A program made the position numbers and the translations under genes. This document shows positions 35,741 to 45,510 of a stretch of 64,000 nucleotides of DNA, in pieces. The DNA comes from Antilocapra americana (taxonomy: Eukaryota > Chordata > Mammalia > Artiodactyla > Antilocapridae). The notes below the pieces were generated by a model, which was given only the letters and a program-made list of their open reading frames with translations, made no database searches and had not been told where the DNA came from. The stretch's first letter is position 1. Each line of letters begins with the position of its first letter. Location: positions 44,850,473-44,914,472 of the forward strand of contig ML660201.1 of NCBI GenBank assembly GCA_007570785.1. Direction: 5' to 3'.

Positions 35741-36040
35741 GAGCTTCCCTGGTGGTCCAGTGGTTAAGAATCAGCCTTGCAATGCAGGGGACACAGGTTC
35801 TATCCCCAACCCCAGAAGATCCACATGCCGCAAAGCAACTAGCCTGTGCACCACAACTACCGAGCCTGCGCTCTAGAGCCCACAACTAGAAATACTGAGC
35901 CACATGCCACAACTATTGAAGTCCTTGTGCCCAGAGCCTGTGCTCTGCAAAAAGCCACCACAGTGAGAAGCCCTAGCACCACAACTAGGGAAAGCCAGTG
36001 CCCAGCAACAGACCAGTGCAGCCATAAACACACAAAATTC
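35741..36040 (+). mobile_element. CHR-1-type SINE at RT-deletion junction (block B)
   Basis: Same element and same flanks as at 26,864: left 'ataaaaccaagagctgg', right 'acaacccaatcaaaaaaaat'. The RT domain is missing in both blocks. Confidence 0.9.
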
Positions 36041-36099
36041 AAGACAAACAACCCAATCAAAAAAAATGGGTGGGAAGCATTTTTAATTAAACAGATTTC

Positions 36100-36294
36100 A
36101 CATATGATAATTAACATGTTTCAATGCCAGCCCAGGGTTGATGCTCGGGGCTGGTGCACAGAGATAACCCAGGGGGAGGGAATCGGGAGGGAGGAGGGAG
36201 GGGGTTTCTGGAGGGGGAGTATATGTATACCCATGGCGGATTCATGTCAATGTATGGCAAAACCAACACAATAAAGTAAAGAAAATTAAAAAAA
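36100..36294 (+). mobile_element. Young 5'-truncated L1 3' tail
   Basis: L1-BT-type 3' UTR end ('gttgatgctcggggctggtg', G-rich tract, 'tgtatggcaaaaccaacaca') with an A-rich tail. Perfect 15-base duplications AATTAAACAGATTTC lie at 36,085-36,099 and 36,295-36,309. The corresponding site in block A (about 27,230-27,250) is empty. Confidence 0.94.
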
Positions 36295-36521
36295 AATTAA
36301 ACAGATTTCTCCAAAGAAGACATATAGATGGCCAATAGGCATGAACAAATGGGTCAACAAGGAAATATGCTACTGGAGAAGAGCGGAGAAATAACTCCAG
36401 AAGGAATGAAGATGCTGAGCCAAAGCGGAAACAATGGCCAGTTGTGGATGTGTCTGGTGGTGAAAGTCAAGTCCAATGTTGTAAAGAACAATACGGTATA
36501 GGGACCTAGAATGTCAGGTCC

Positions 36522-36872
36522 ATGAATCAAGAAAAATTGGAAGTGCTCAAACAGGAGATGGCAAGAGTGAACATGGACATTATAGGAATCAGTGAACTAA
36601 AATGGACCAGAATGGGTGAATTTAATTCAGATGACCATTACATCTACTACGGTAGGCAAGAATCCCTTAGAAAAAATGGAGTAGCCCTCATAGTCAACAA
36701 AAGAGTCCAAAATGCAGTACTTGGGTGCAATCTCAGAAACAACAGAATGATCTCAGTTCATTTCCAAGGCAAACCATTCACTATCACAGTAATCCATGTC
36801 TATGTCCCAACTAGTAATGCCAAAGAAGCTGAATTTGAATGGTTCTATGAAGACCTACAAGAGCTTCTATAA
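36522..36872 (+). pseudogene. BovB endonuclease-domain remnant
   Basis: An open stretch of 116 codons matches the N-terminal AP-endonuclease-like domain of the RTE ORF2 protein. It includes the segment DIIGISELKWTRMGEF, with the ISE motif holding the metal-binding Glu, and IHVYVPTSNAKE. The frame closes at 36,872 by a stop, whereas the intact ORF2 would continue into the rest of the endonuclease and the RT. Confidence 0.85.
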
Positions 36873-37747
36873 CTAACACCAAAAAAGATGCCCTTTTCAT
36901 TGTAGGGGACTGCAATGCAAAAGTAGGAAATCAAGAGATACCTGGAGTAACAGGCAAGTTTGGCTTCAGAGTACGAAATGAAGCAGGGCAAAGGCTAACA
37001 GAATTTTGCCAAGAGAACACACTGGTCATAGCAATGCACCCTTTTCCAACAACACAAGAGACAACTCTACACATGGACATCACCAGATGGTCAGCACTGA
37101 AACCAGACTGATTATATTCTTTGCAGTTGAAGATGGAGAAGCTCTATACAGTCAGCAAAAATAAGACCGGGAGCTGACTGTGGCTCAGATCATGAACTCC
37201 TTATTGCCAAATTCAGACTTAAACTGAAGAAAATAGGGAATATCACTAGACCATTCAGGTATGACCTAAATCAAACCCCTTAGGATTATACAGTAGAAGG
37301 GACAAATAGAGACCAGGGATCAGGTCTGATAGAGTAGCTGAAAAACTATGGATGGAGGTTGGTGACACTGTACCGAAGACAGTGATCAAAACCATCCCCA
37401 AGAAAAAGAAATGCAAAAGGTAAAATGGCTGTCTGAGAAGGCCTTACAAATAGCTGAGAAAAGAAGAGAAGCAAAAGGCAAAGAAGGAGAGATGTATCCA
37501 TCTGAATGCATAGTTCCAAAGAATAGCAAGAAGAGATAAGAAAGCCTTCCTCAGTGATCAAGGCAAATAGAGGAAAACAATAGAATGAGAAAGACTAGAG
37601 ATCTCCTCAAGAAAATTAGAGATACCAAGGGAACATTTCATGCAAAGATGGACACAATAAAGGATGGAAACGGTTCGGATCTAACAGAAGCAGAAAATAT
37701 TAAGAAGAGGTGGCAAGAATACACAAAAGAACTATAAAAAAAGATCT

Positions 37748-37897
37748 GAGATATTACTGTGTTAAGCCTCCCCTTAATCATAAATAATTCAAAATTGACA
37801 GACTGTGAACTTGAAGTTTACTTATGAAAAACGCTTAGGAAATTAACTCTCAAAGTTTTTATAAAAATAAAAAAATTGCAACTGAAAAAAAAAAAAA
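37748..37897 (+). pseudogene. Processed mRNA 3'-end fragment inserted in BovB
   Basis: The 150-base insert is not BovB. It ends with an AATAAA at 37,866-37,871, 13 further bases and a 13-A tail. It is flanked by perfect 12-base duplications AAAAAAAGATCT (37,736-37,747 and 37,891-37,902; the right copy overlaps the A tail). These are the hallmarks of an L1-mediated, 5'-truncated retrocopy of a polyadenylated transcript. The parent gene is not recognised. Confidence 0.85.
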
Positions 37898-40349
37898 GAT
37901 CTTAATGACCCAGATAACCATGATGGTGTGATCACAAACCTAGAGCCAGACATCATGGAATGTGAAGTCAAGTAAGTCTTAGGAAGCATCACTATGAACA
38001 AAGCTAGTGGAGGTGATGGAATTCCAGCTGAGTTATTTCAAATCGTAAAAGATGCTGCTGTGAAAGTGCTACACTCAATATGCTAGCAAATAAGGAAAAC
38101 TCAGCAGTGGCCACAGGACTGGAAAAGGTCAGTTTTTATTCCAATCCCAAATAAGGGCAATGCCAAAAAATGTTCAAACTACTGCACAATTGCACTCATT
38201 TCACATGCTAGCAAAGTAATGCTCAAAATTCTCCAAGCTAGGCTTCAACAGTATATGAACTGAGAACTTTCAGATGTTCAAGATGGATTTAGAAAAGGCA
38301 GAGGAACCAGAGATCACACTGACAACATCCACTGGCTCATAGAAAAAGCAAGAGAATTCTAGGAGAACACCTACTTCTGCTTCATTGACGATGCTAAAGC
38401 CTTTGACTGTGTGGATCTCAACAAACTGTGGAAAATTCTTAAAGAGATGGGAATATCAGACCCCCTTACTTGCCTCCTGAGAAGCCTGTATGCAGGTCAA
38501 GAAGCAACAATTACAACTGGACATGGAACAATGGACTGTTTCCAAATTGGGAAAGGAGTACATCAAGGCTGTATATTGTCATCCTGCTTATTTAACTTAT
38601 ATGCAGGGTACATCATGCAAAATATCTGGCTTGATGAAGCACAAGCTGGAACACAAGATTGCTAGGAGAAATATCAATAACCTCAGATAGGCATATAACA
38701 CCACCATTATGGCAGAAAATGAAGAGGAACCAATGAGCCTCTTGATGAAAGTGAAAGAGGAGAGTGAAAAGCTGGCTTAAAACTCAACACTCAAAAAACG
38801 AAGATCATGGCATCCAGTCTCACCACTTCATGGCAAATAGATGGGGAAACAATGGAAACAGCAACAGATTTAATTTTCTTGGGCTCCAAAATCACTGCAG
38901 ATGGTGACAGCAGCCATGAAATTGAAAGATGCTTGCTCCTTGGAAGAAAAGCTATTACAAACCTAGACAGCATATTAAAAAGCAGAGACATTACTTTGCC
39001 AACAAAGGTCCATATAGTCAAAGCTATGGATGGTTTTTCCAGTAGTCATGTATGGATGTGAGAGTTGGGCATGTATGTAGATCTAGGAAAATGGCAGAGA
39101 TGAACCTACCTCCAAACCAGAAAAGCAGAAACAGAGATACAGATGCAGAGAACAAATGAATGGACTCCAAAGGGGAAGTGGAGGGATGTGGAATGAATAA
39201 GGAAATTGGGATATACATATACACGTTATTATGTATAAAATAGATAACAATGAGGACTCTACTCGATGCTATGTGGTGTCCTAAATGGGAAGGAAGTCCA
39301 AAACGAGGGGATAAATGTATATGTATGGCTGATTAACTGCTGTGCAGCAGAAAATAACATAACACTGTAAAGCAACTATATCCCTTAAAATTTTTAGAAA
39401 AGAATAAAAAGATAATTTCAACAGACTAATTACCAGAAGTGAAACAGAATCAGTAATTTTTAAAAAAGCACCCTATAAACAAAAGTCCAGGACCAGACGG
39501 CCTCATGGGAGAATTCAACCAAACATAAAAAAGAACTTATACCAATTCTCAAACTCTCCCAAAAGACTGAAGAGGAGAGAACACTCCCCAAATACATTCT
39601 ATGACGCCACCTGATACCAAAACCAAACAAAGATACCACCAAAAGAGAAAACTACAGGCCAGTATCTTTGATGAATACAGATGCAAAAATTCTCAACAAA
39701 ATATTACCAAACCAAATCCAACAACACATGAAAGCAATCATACACCATGACCAAGTGGGATTAATTCCAAGTTCAACAAGCATAGTTTCATATACACAAA
39801 TCAATGTAATACACCACATTAACAAAAGTAAAAAACCACACAATCATCTCAATAGATGCAGAAAAAGCATTTGACAGAACTCAACATCCATTCATGATAA
39901 AAATTCTTACCAAACTGGCTATAAAGGGAACACACCCCAACATAAAAAAAGATATTTCTGACAAGCTCACAGCCAACATAATAGTCAGTGGTGAAAAGCT
40001 GAGAACTTTCCCACTAAAATCTGGAACAAGCCAAGGATGTCTCCTCTCACCACTTCTATTCAGCATAGTATTGGAAGTCCTAGCCACAGTAATCAGATAA
40101 TAAAAAGAAATACAAGGTTCAGCTTTCCAAATTGGAAAGCAAGAGATAAAACTGTCATGGATGCATGTAACATGATACTATATATAGCAAGCCCTACGGA
40201 CTCCACACTAAAACTATTAGAGCTAATAAAGGAATTCAGCAAAGTAGCAGGATATAGGATTAACATTCAGAAACTGGTTGCATTTTTTACACTGGCAATG
40301 AAATGTCAGAAAGTTAATATTAAAAAAAAATACCTTTTAAAATTGCAGC

Positions 40350-40540
40350 GGGATTTACTTGGTGGTCCAGTGGCTAAGGCTCCACACTCCAAACACAGGA
40401 GGTTCAGGTTCGAACCCTGGTCAGGGAACTAGATTCAACAATCTGCCAACCAACAGCTCAGATGCTGCAACTAAAAGACCCTTGTGCTGCAGCTAAGATC
40501 CAGAACAGACATATAAATAAATGAAAGAAAGTAGAGATTA
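40350..40540 (+). mobile_element. CHR-2-type SINE (shared ORF2 site, block D2)
   Basis: Head 'gggatttacttggtggtcca', with 'gttcgaaccctggtcaggga'. Left flank 'ttttaaaattgcag' and right flank 'tgttgcaccaaaacaaac' mark the same site as in D1 and D4. Confidence 0.9.
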
Positions 40541-41839
40541 ATGTTGCACCAAAACAAACACGCAAACAAACCCCTAGGAATAAATCTGACCAAGGAGGTG
40601 AGGACATACACACTGAGAACTATAAAACATTAACAAAGGAAATTAAAGTGCATTCAAACAAAGGAAAAGACATCCTATGCTCCTGGACTGGAAGAATTAA
40701 TATTGGTAAACAGTGATACTATCCAAAGCACTCTATGGACTGAACGTGATCCCTATCAAATTACTCATGAAAATTTTCACAGAACTAGAATAAATAATAC
40801 AAACATTTATATGAAACCAAAGAAGACCCAGAATTATCAAGTCAGGGTCAAAAAATTGTCCGGAAAAAGAACAAAGCAGGAGGTATAACTCTCGCAGGCT
40901 TCAGACAATGCTACAAAGCTATAGTAATCAAATAGTGTGGTACTGGTACAAAAACAGACATAGTGATCAACAGAACAGAACAGAGAGCCCAGAAATAAAC
41001 CACACACCCATGGTCAATTAATCTTTGACAAAGGAGGCAAGAATATACAATAGAAAACAGAATCTCTTCAGCAAGTGCTGCTGGGATAGGTGGGCAGCTG
41101 CAAGTAAATCAGTGAAGTTAGAACAGACTTTCACATTATAAAACAGACTTTCAAGAACAAACTCAAATTAGCTTAAAGACTTCACAAGACATGACATTGT
41201 AAGAGAGAAAGGAGAGGATAGGCACAACATTCTCTGACATAAATCGTACTAATGTTTTGTTATGTCAGTTTCCCAAGACAATAGAAATAAAAACAAAAAT
41301 AAACAAGTGGGACCTAATAAAACTTAGGCGCTTTCACACAGCAAAGGAAGCCATAAATAAAATAAAAAGACAAACTATGGAATGGGAGAAAATATTTGCA
41401 GATGCTATGACTGACAACGGCTTAATTTCCAAAATATATAAGCAGCTCATACAACTCAACACCACCACCAAACAAAACAACCCGAGGGGATAACGTGCAC
41501 AGGACCTAAATAGACATATCTCCAAAGACAAAATACAGATGGCCAACAGGCACATGAAACGATGCTCAACATCACTAATCATTAGAGAAATGCAAATCAA
41601 AACTACAACGAAGTATACCCAGGCACCAGTCACCAAAAAGCCTACAAACAATACTGGAGAGGATGTGGAGAAAAGGCACCCTCTTACACTGTTGGGAATG
41701 TAAGCTGGTGTAGCCCCTATGGAGGACAGTATGAAGGTTTCTCAGCAAATTAAAAATAAAATTACCATATGATCCAGCAATTCAGTCCCACACTGGGGTA
41801 TATACCTGGACAAAACCATAATTCAAAAAGATACATGCA

Positions 41840-42150
41840 TGGGGCTTCCCTGGTAGCTGAGTGGTGAAGAGTCCACCAATTCAGGAGCCATAGGTTCGCT
41901 CGCTCCCTGCTCCAGGAGGATCCCACATGCCACGGAGCAACTAAGCCTGTGGGCCACAACTATTGAGCCTGTGCTCCAAAGCCAGGAACTGTAACTAGTA
42001 AGGCCTGTGTGCCCTAGAGCCGACGCTCTGCAACTAGAAGAAGGCCACAGACAACAACTAGAGAGTAGCTCCCAGCTCACCGCAACTAGAGAAAAGCGCA
42101 GTAGGAACGAAGGCCCAGGGCAGCCAAAATAAATAAATCATTTTTTAAAA
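41840..42150 (+). mobile_element. CHR-1-type SINE in D2
   Basis: Head 'ggggcttccctggtagctga' and body to 'cagccaaaataaataaatca'. The left copy of its duplication, AAAAGATACATGCA, is at 41,826-41,839. The right copy is displaced to 43,579-43,592 because another segment inserted in the SINE tail. Confidence 0.9.
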
Positions 42151-42464
42151 ACACACACACATGGACTGTAACATCCATCCATCCACTCACACACATGACT
42201 ACTGTATTGCTCCATGGACCCACTTGTAACCACCAACCGAAGAGACAAAAAAATGCCGTCAACACCCAGAATATCTCGACGTGAGCCTGCCAAGGCCACT
42301 TCCTGGGCTTCTACCTGGGCTGTTTCCCTGTGTATGAACCTCAAAAAATAGGGTCACACAGGACAGACTCTCGCAGGTGCTCTGTGCTCCCTGGTCATGT
42401 ACCTCGGGATGAAACCCTTGATTCCATTTCCCACATCAACACTTGACTTTCAATATTTCTCTGC

Positions 42465-42745
42465 GGGACTTTCCCCTGATGGTTAGTGGTTAAGAATCCG
42501 CCTGCCAATGGCAGGGGACACACAGGTTCTATCCTTTGGGAAGATTCCACATGCTGCGGGGCAACTAAGCCTGTGCACACAACTCCTGAGCCCACCCGCC
42601 ACAACTACGGAGGCCTGCCCACCCTAGAGCCTGCACTCCACAACAGGAGATGCCACCGCAGTGAGAGCCCGAGCACAACTAGAGGAAGCTCTTGCACAAC
42701 AACAAGGACCCAGCACAGCCTAAAGTAAGTACATAAATAAAAACC
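42465..42745 (+). mobile_element. CHR-1-type SINE
   Basis: Head 'gggactttcccctgatggtt', B-box region 'caggttctatcctttggga' and tail 'cagcctaaagtaagtacata'. It lies inside the 1.4-kb insert. Confidence 0.88.
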
Positions 42746-43570
42746 AAAATTTTAAACTATTTCATTGTTGTTATTCTAAGGTATTCTTGTAGATAGCCTT
42801 TATCAGATTAAAAAATGTCCTTCTATTCCAAGTGTTCTATGAGTATTTTATTTTTAATGAATGGGTCATGCATTTCATTCAATACTTAATATGATCTACT
42901 GATTATGTGATTTCTATGCATTATTCTGCTCATTTGACAAATTATATAGTAGATTTTACAGAGTTAAACCAACTTGTATCCTAGAATAAACCTAGAATAA
43001 ATAAAATCCCCAGAATTATCACAATGTATCACCATTCATCCTATTTGTTTGGTCTGATAGTATCTGCTTGGCTTTTTGCATCTATTGAATAAATGGCCTA
43101 AGATTTTTTTTCTTTAAATTTTTTGGTAGATTTTGGTTTCAGAGTAGCACTGGCCTTATATATTAAGAGTTGTTTCCCCCTTTTTTCTCTTTTTTGAAAA
43201 AATTCTTAAAAACAATTATATTTGTTACTAAACTTTATTGTGCAATTCAGTTGTGAAGCTTCCTGGCATTTTACCTGTGGTAAGATTTCATTGGACACTC
43301 AATTAATTTTATACAAATCCCTTCAGATTCTGCATTTCTTCTAGTATAAGTTTAGCTTACAAGCTTTGAGATATTTGTGTGTTCCATTCAAATCTTTAAT
43401 TGATAAATTTTAAAAATATATGGTCATAGGTTTATAATACCTTCAAGAATTGAAGCAATGTTCTATTTTCCTTTCTGCCTCTGTCCACATGTACTTTCTT
43501 ACTGTTTTTCTTAATCGGCCTCCTGGGGGATTAATCAATTTGTTTATTCTTTTTCATAAAACAGTGTCAA
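42746..43570 (-). mobile_element. Ancient L1 ORF2 fragment, antisense
   Basis: Several phrases match L1 ORF2 read in reverse: 'tgcatctattgaataaatgg', 'ttggtttcagagtagcactg', 'tgtatcctagaataaa' and 'tcatcctatttgtttggtct'. Divergence is much greater than in the neighbouring array. It is the only clearly minus-strand LINE in the right half. Confidence 0.5.
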
Positions 43571-43949
43571 ATTTTTTTAAAAGATACATGCACCCCTATG
43601 TTCATGACAGCACTGTTCACAATAACCAAGACACGGAAACAACCTAAATGTCCATCAACAGATAAATGGATAAAAAAAGATGTGGTACATGGATACAATG
43701 GAATATTACTCAGTCATAAAAAGAAACAATACCATTTGCAGCAACATGGATGTGACTAGAGATTATCACACTAAGTAAGTCAGAAAGAGAAAGACATATA
43801 TCACTTCTATGTTTAATCTAAAATATGGGACAAATGAACCTATGTACTAAAGAGAAACAGACGCCTAGACATAGAAATCAGAGTTGTAGTTGCCAAGGAG
43901 GGGGAATGGAGAGGAATGGACTAGGAGTTTGAGGTTAGTAGATGCAAGC

Positions 43950-43951
<2 letters not shown>

Positions 43952-43982
<31 letters not shown>
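43952..43982. repeat. (TA)n microsatellite
   Basis: Uninterrupted TA dinucleotides in the L1 3' UTR. They are likely length-variable. Confidence 0.95.
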
Positions 43983-43987
<5 letters not shown>

Positions 43988-43999
43988 GATAAAAGCAGG

Positions 44000-44180
44000 T
44001 GACATGGGTTCAATCCCTAGGTCAAGAAGATCCCTGGAGAAGGAAATGATGATGCACTCCTGTATTCTTTCCTGGGAAATCCCATGGACAGAGGAGCCTG
44101 GTGGGCTATATATATATATAGTTCACGGGATCACAAAAAACTGGACACATGTTAGCGACTAAACAGTGACAACAACAACA
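44000..44180 (+). mobile_element. Bov-tA SINE, 5'-truncated
   Basis: Starts at 'gacatgggttcaatccctag' next to a (TA)n tract, contains 'ggacagaggagcctggtggg' and ends in (CAA)n. A secondary (TA)n expansion sits inside it at about 44,107-44,120. Confidence 0.85.
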
Positions 44181-44439
44181 AAGTCCTATTGTACAGCTCA
44201 GGGGACTATATCCAATCTTGTGGGATAATCCATAATGGAAAAGAATATTTTAAAAAGAATGTGTGTAGATATATATGTATATATATATATGAATCACTGC
44301 TGTACATCAGAAATTAATACAACACTGTAAATCAACAATATCTCAATAAAAATAATATTGATTTAAAAAATTATACCAATATTAATGTTGACAACCTCCA
44401 AAGGGCAAGTCCTAGTAAATATCCATGTTATCAATCTGC

Positions 44440-45510
44440 CCAAGACACTGGGAAAAAATTAAAGATGGCGGCTGTGAAACCCCAAACCCCTATGAATAAG
44501 CTATTGGTCTTGGCCTCTGTAGTATCTAACAATAGAGATAGCCTTGAGGAGGCAAAGGGGATTCAGAGACAACAATGAAAGACACAATCTCAGCAGCAGT
44601 CCTGGCCTCTGCCCCTCCTCGGGGTTACCTACCTTGTGACAGCCCATGGTGAGGGCAAGACTAGAAAAGCTAGATCAGAGCCACTGCCCCGCTGGGAATG
44701 GACTTGTTTTAAATAAAGCAAGGGGGGCCACTGGAAGGACAAATGCCTCCTGCATGGAAAACGTCCACTGGGACCCTGCCTGACATGCAAACCAGAGAAC
44801 CACTGAAAGCGAGGTTGCCGCCGTGCTGAAGGGGACTTGGGTCTCCCAAACTGATGCTGGCAGAGAGCACTGAAGCCTGACGGGGCCCAGGACCATCCCT
44901 GGCTCCCAAAAAACACCTGGTCATTTCCCGGGAGGAGCTTCGGGTAACCCTTAACATGGCAAGTGGGAAAGTTTGGTTTTGTTATTAATAGATTCATCTA
45001 CTCTGTGATGACATTTTTCCCCTGGATCCTTGTCCTCCCCACCCTGTAGAGTAACGAGGATGGAGAAGCCCAAAGCCAAGCGATTCACATGACACACACC
45101 CCTCAGCTACTTTCTAGGCAAGTTCACCTTAGCACACCAGTTCTTGCTCATGCCTGAGGGCCCCATCCCCTTGCTGAGAAGGGAGATGTTCACTCAATTC
45201 CAGGTGAGAGTTCAATTTAGAAATTCCACCCCCCCCCAGAGAAGGCACCCACAAGGAGAAACCACTGCTCTCTCTTGGCCATGGAGCCCACCCCAGTCAC
45301 CCTCAGAGGAGGTCTCCCCTTCACCCCGTATTGTTTCTCAAATAAATCCCTCTGTCTGGGACACTGAGGTTCCTGAAAGTGCTATAATGTGCCTTTAGAT
45401 CAGGTTTCATTGAAGCCCAGTGCTGATGACCCACAGAAAAAACAGTAACCCTTGAGACCTGAGGCCCAAAGAGCTTCAGCATTTAATAACCCAGTTCTTA
45501 AAATATTGGA
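44440..45510 (+). pseudogene. Endogenous retrovirus remnant: gag nucleocapsid and protease
   Basis: The left half of a class I ERV. A two-knuckle nucleocapsid is visible at about 44,690-44,830. In the first CCHC knuckle the second Cys position is a stop codon. The second reads CLTCKPENH followed by a stop and KRGC, so its spacing is intact. At about 45,120-45,230 is the C-terminal protease region with PLL followed by the eroded 'GRD'-type motif, then a linker with a VWDTEVP motif (about 45,350) and the start of the polymerase linker (LRPEAQR, about 45,455). Several stops and frame changes make it non-coding. A solo LTR has not been found on this side. The L1 at 45,511 cuts it. Confidence 0.8.

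Larger units (their letters stand above)
36362..39067 (+). mobile_element. BovB (RTE) LINE, lacks 3' end
   Basis: The longest BovB here. It starts upstream of the endonuclease domain and runs through the RT to 'gtatggatgtgagagttggg', where it stops abruptly about 350-400 bases before the usual BovB end and meets L1 3' sequence. Loss of the 3' end is not expected from target-primed insertion, so a later deletion is likely. An mRNA-derived insert lies at 37,748-37,897. Confidence 0.9.
31556..39404 (+). mobile_element. L1 block B (5' UTR to 3' tail) with nested elements
   Basis: The most complete A-type block: 5' UTR (31,556-32,320), ORF1 region (about 32,540-33,450), inter-ORF region and ORF2 endonuclease (about 33,900-35,150), then shared L1 tail and CHR-1/RT-deletion, then a large BovB and a short L1 3' tail (39,070-39,400). 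Private insertions are a CHR-2 SINE (32,378), two young L1 tails with perfect target duplications (34,641 and 36,100) and the BovB. All coding frames are interrupted by stops and frameshifts. Confidence 0.88.
42151..43572. mobile_element. 1.4-kb insert in the SINE tail, origin unclear
   Basis: It begins with a (CA)n run and about 300 bases of unassigned sequence, then a second CHR-1 SINE (42,465-42,745), then about 820 bases of AT-rich sequence resembling ancient L1 ORF2 on the minus strand. Direct repeats TTTTTTAAAA lie at both ends (42,141-42,150 and 43,573-43,582). No poly(A) tail fits either orientation. Confidence 0.6.
39405..44378 (+). mobile_element. L1 block D2 (ORF2 RT to full 3' end)
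   Basis: Starts in ORF2 with the same junction as D1 ('gataatttcaacagactaat'), passes the RT domain (catalytic FADD position changed to DACN near 40,160), the shared CHR-2 site and the ORF2 C-terminus. It reaches a complete L1 3' end at about 44,375 ('gtaaatcaacaatatctcaa'). It is interrupted by a 1.74-kb nested insertion (41,840-43,578) and a Bov-tA. No intact frame remains. Confidence 0.87.
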
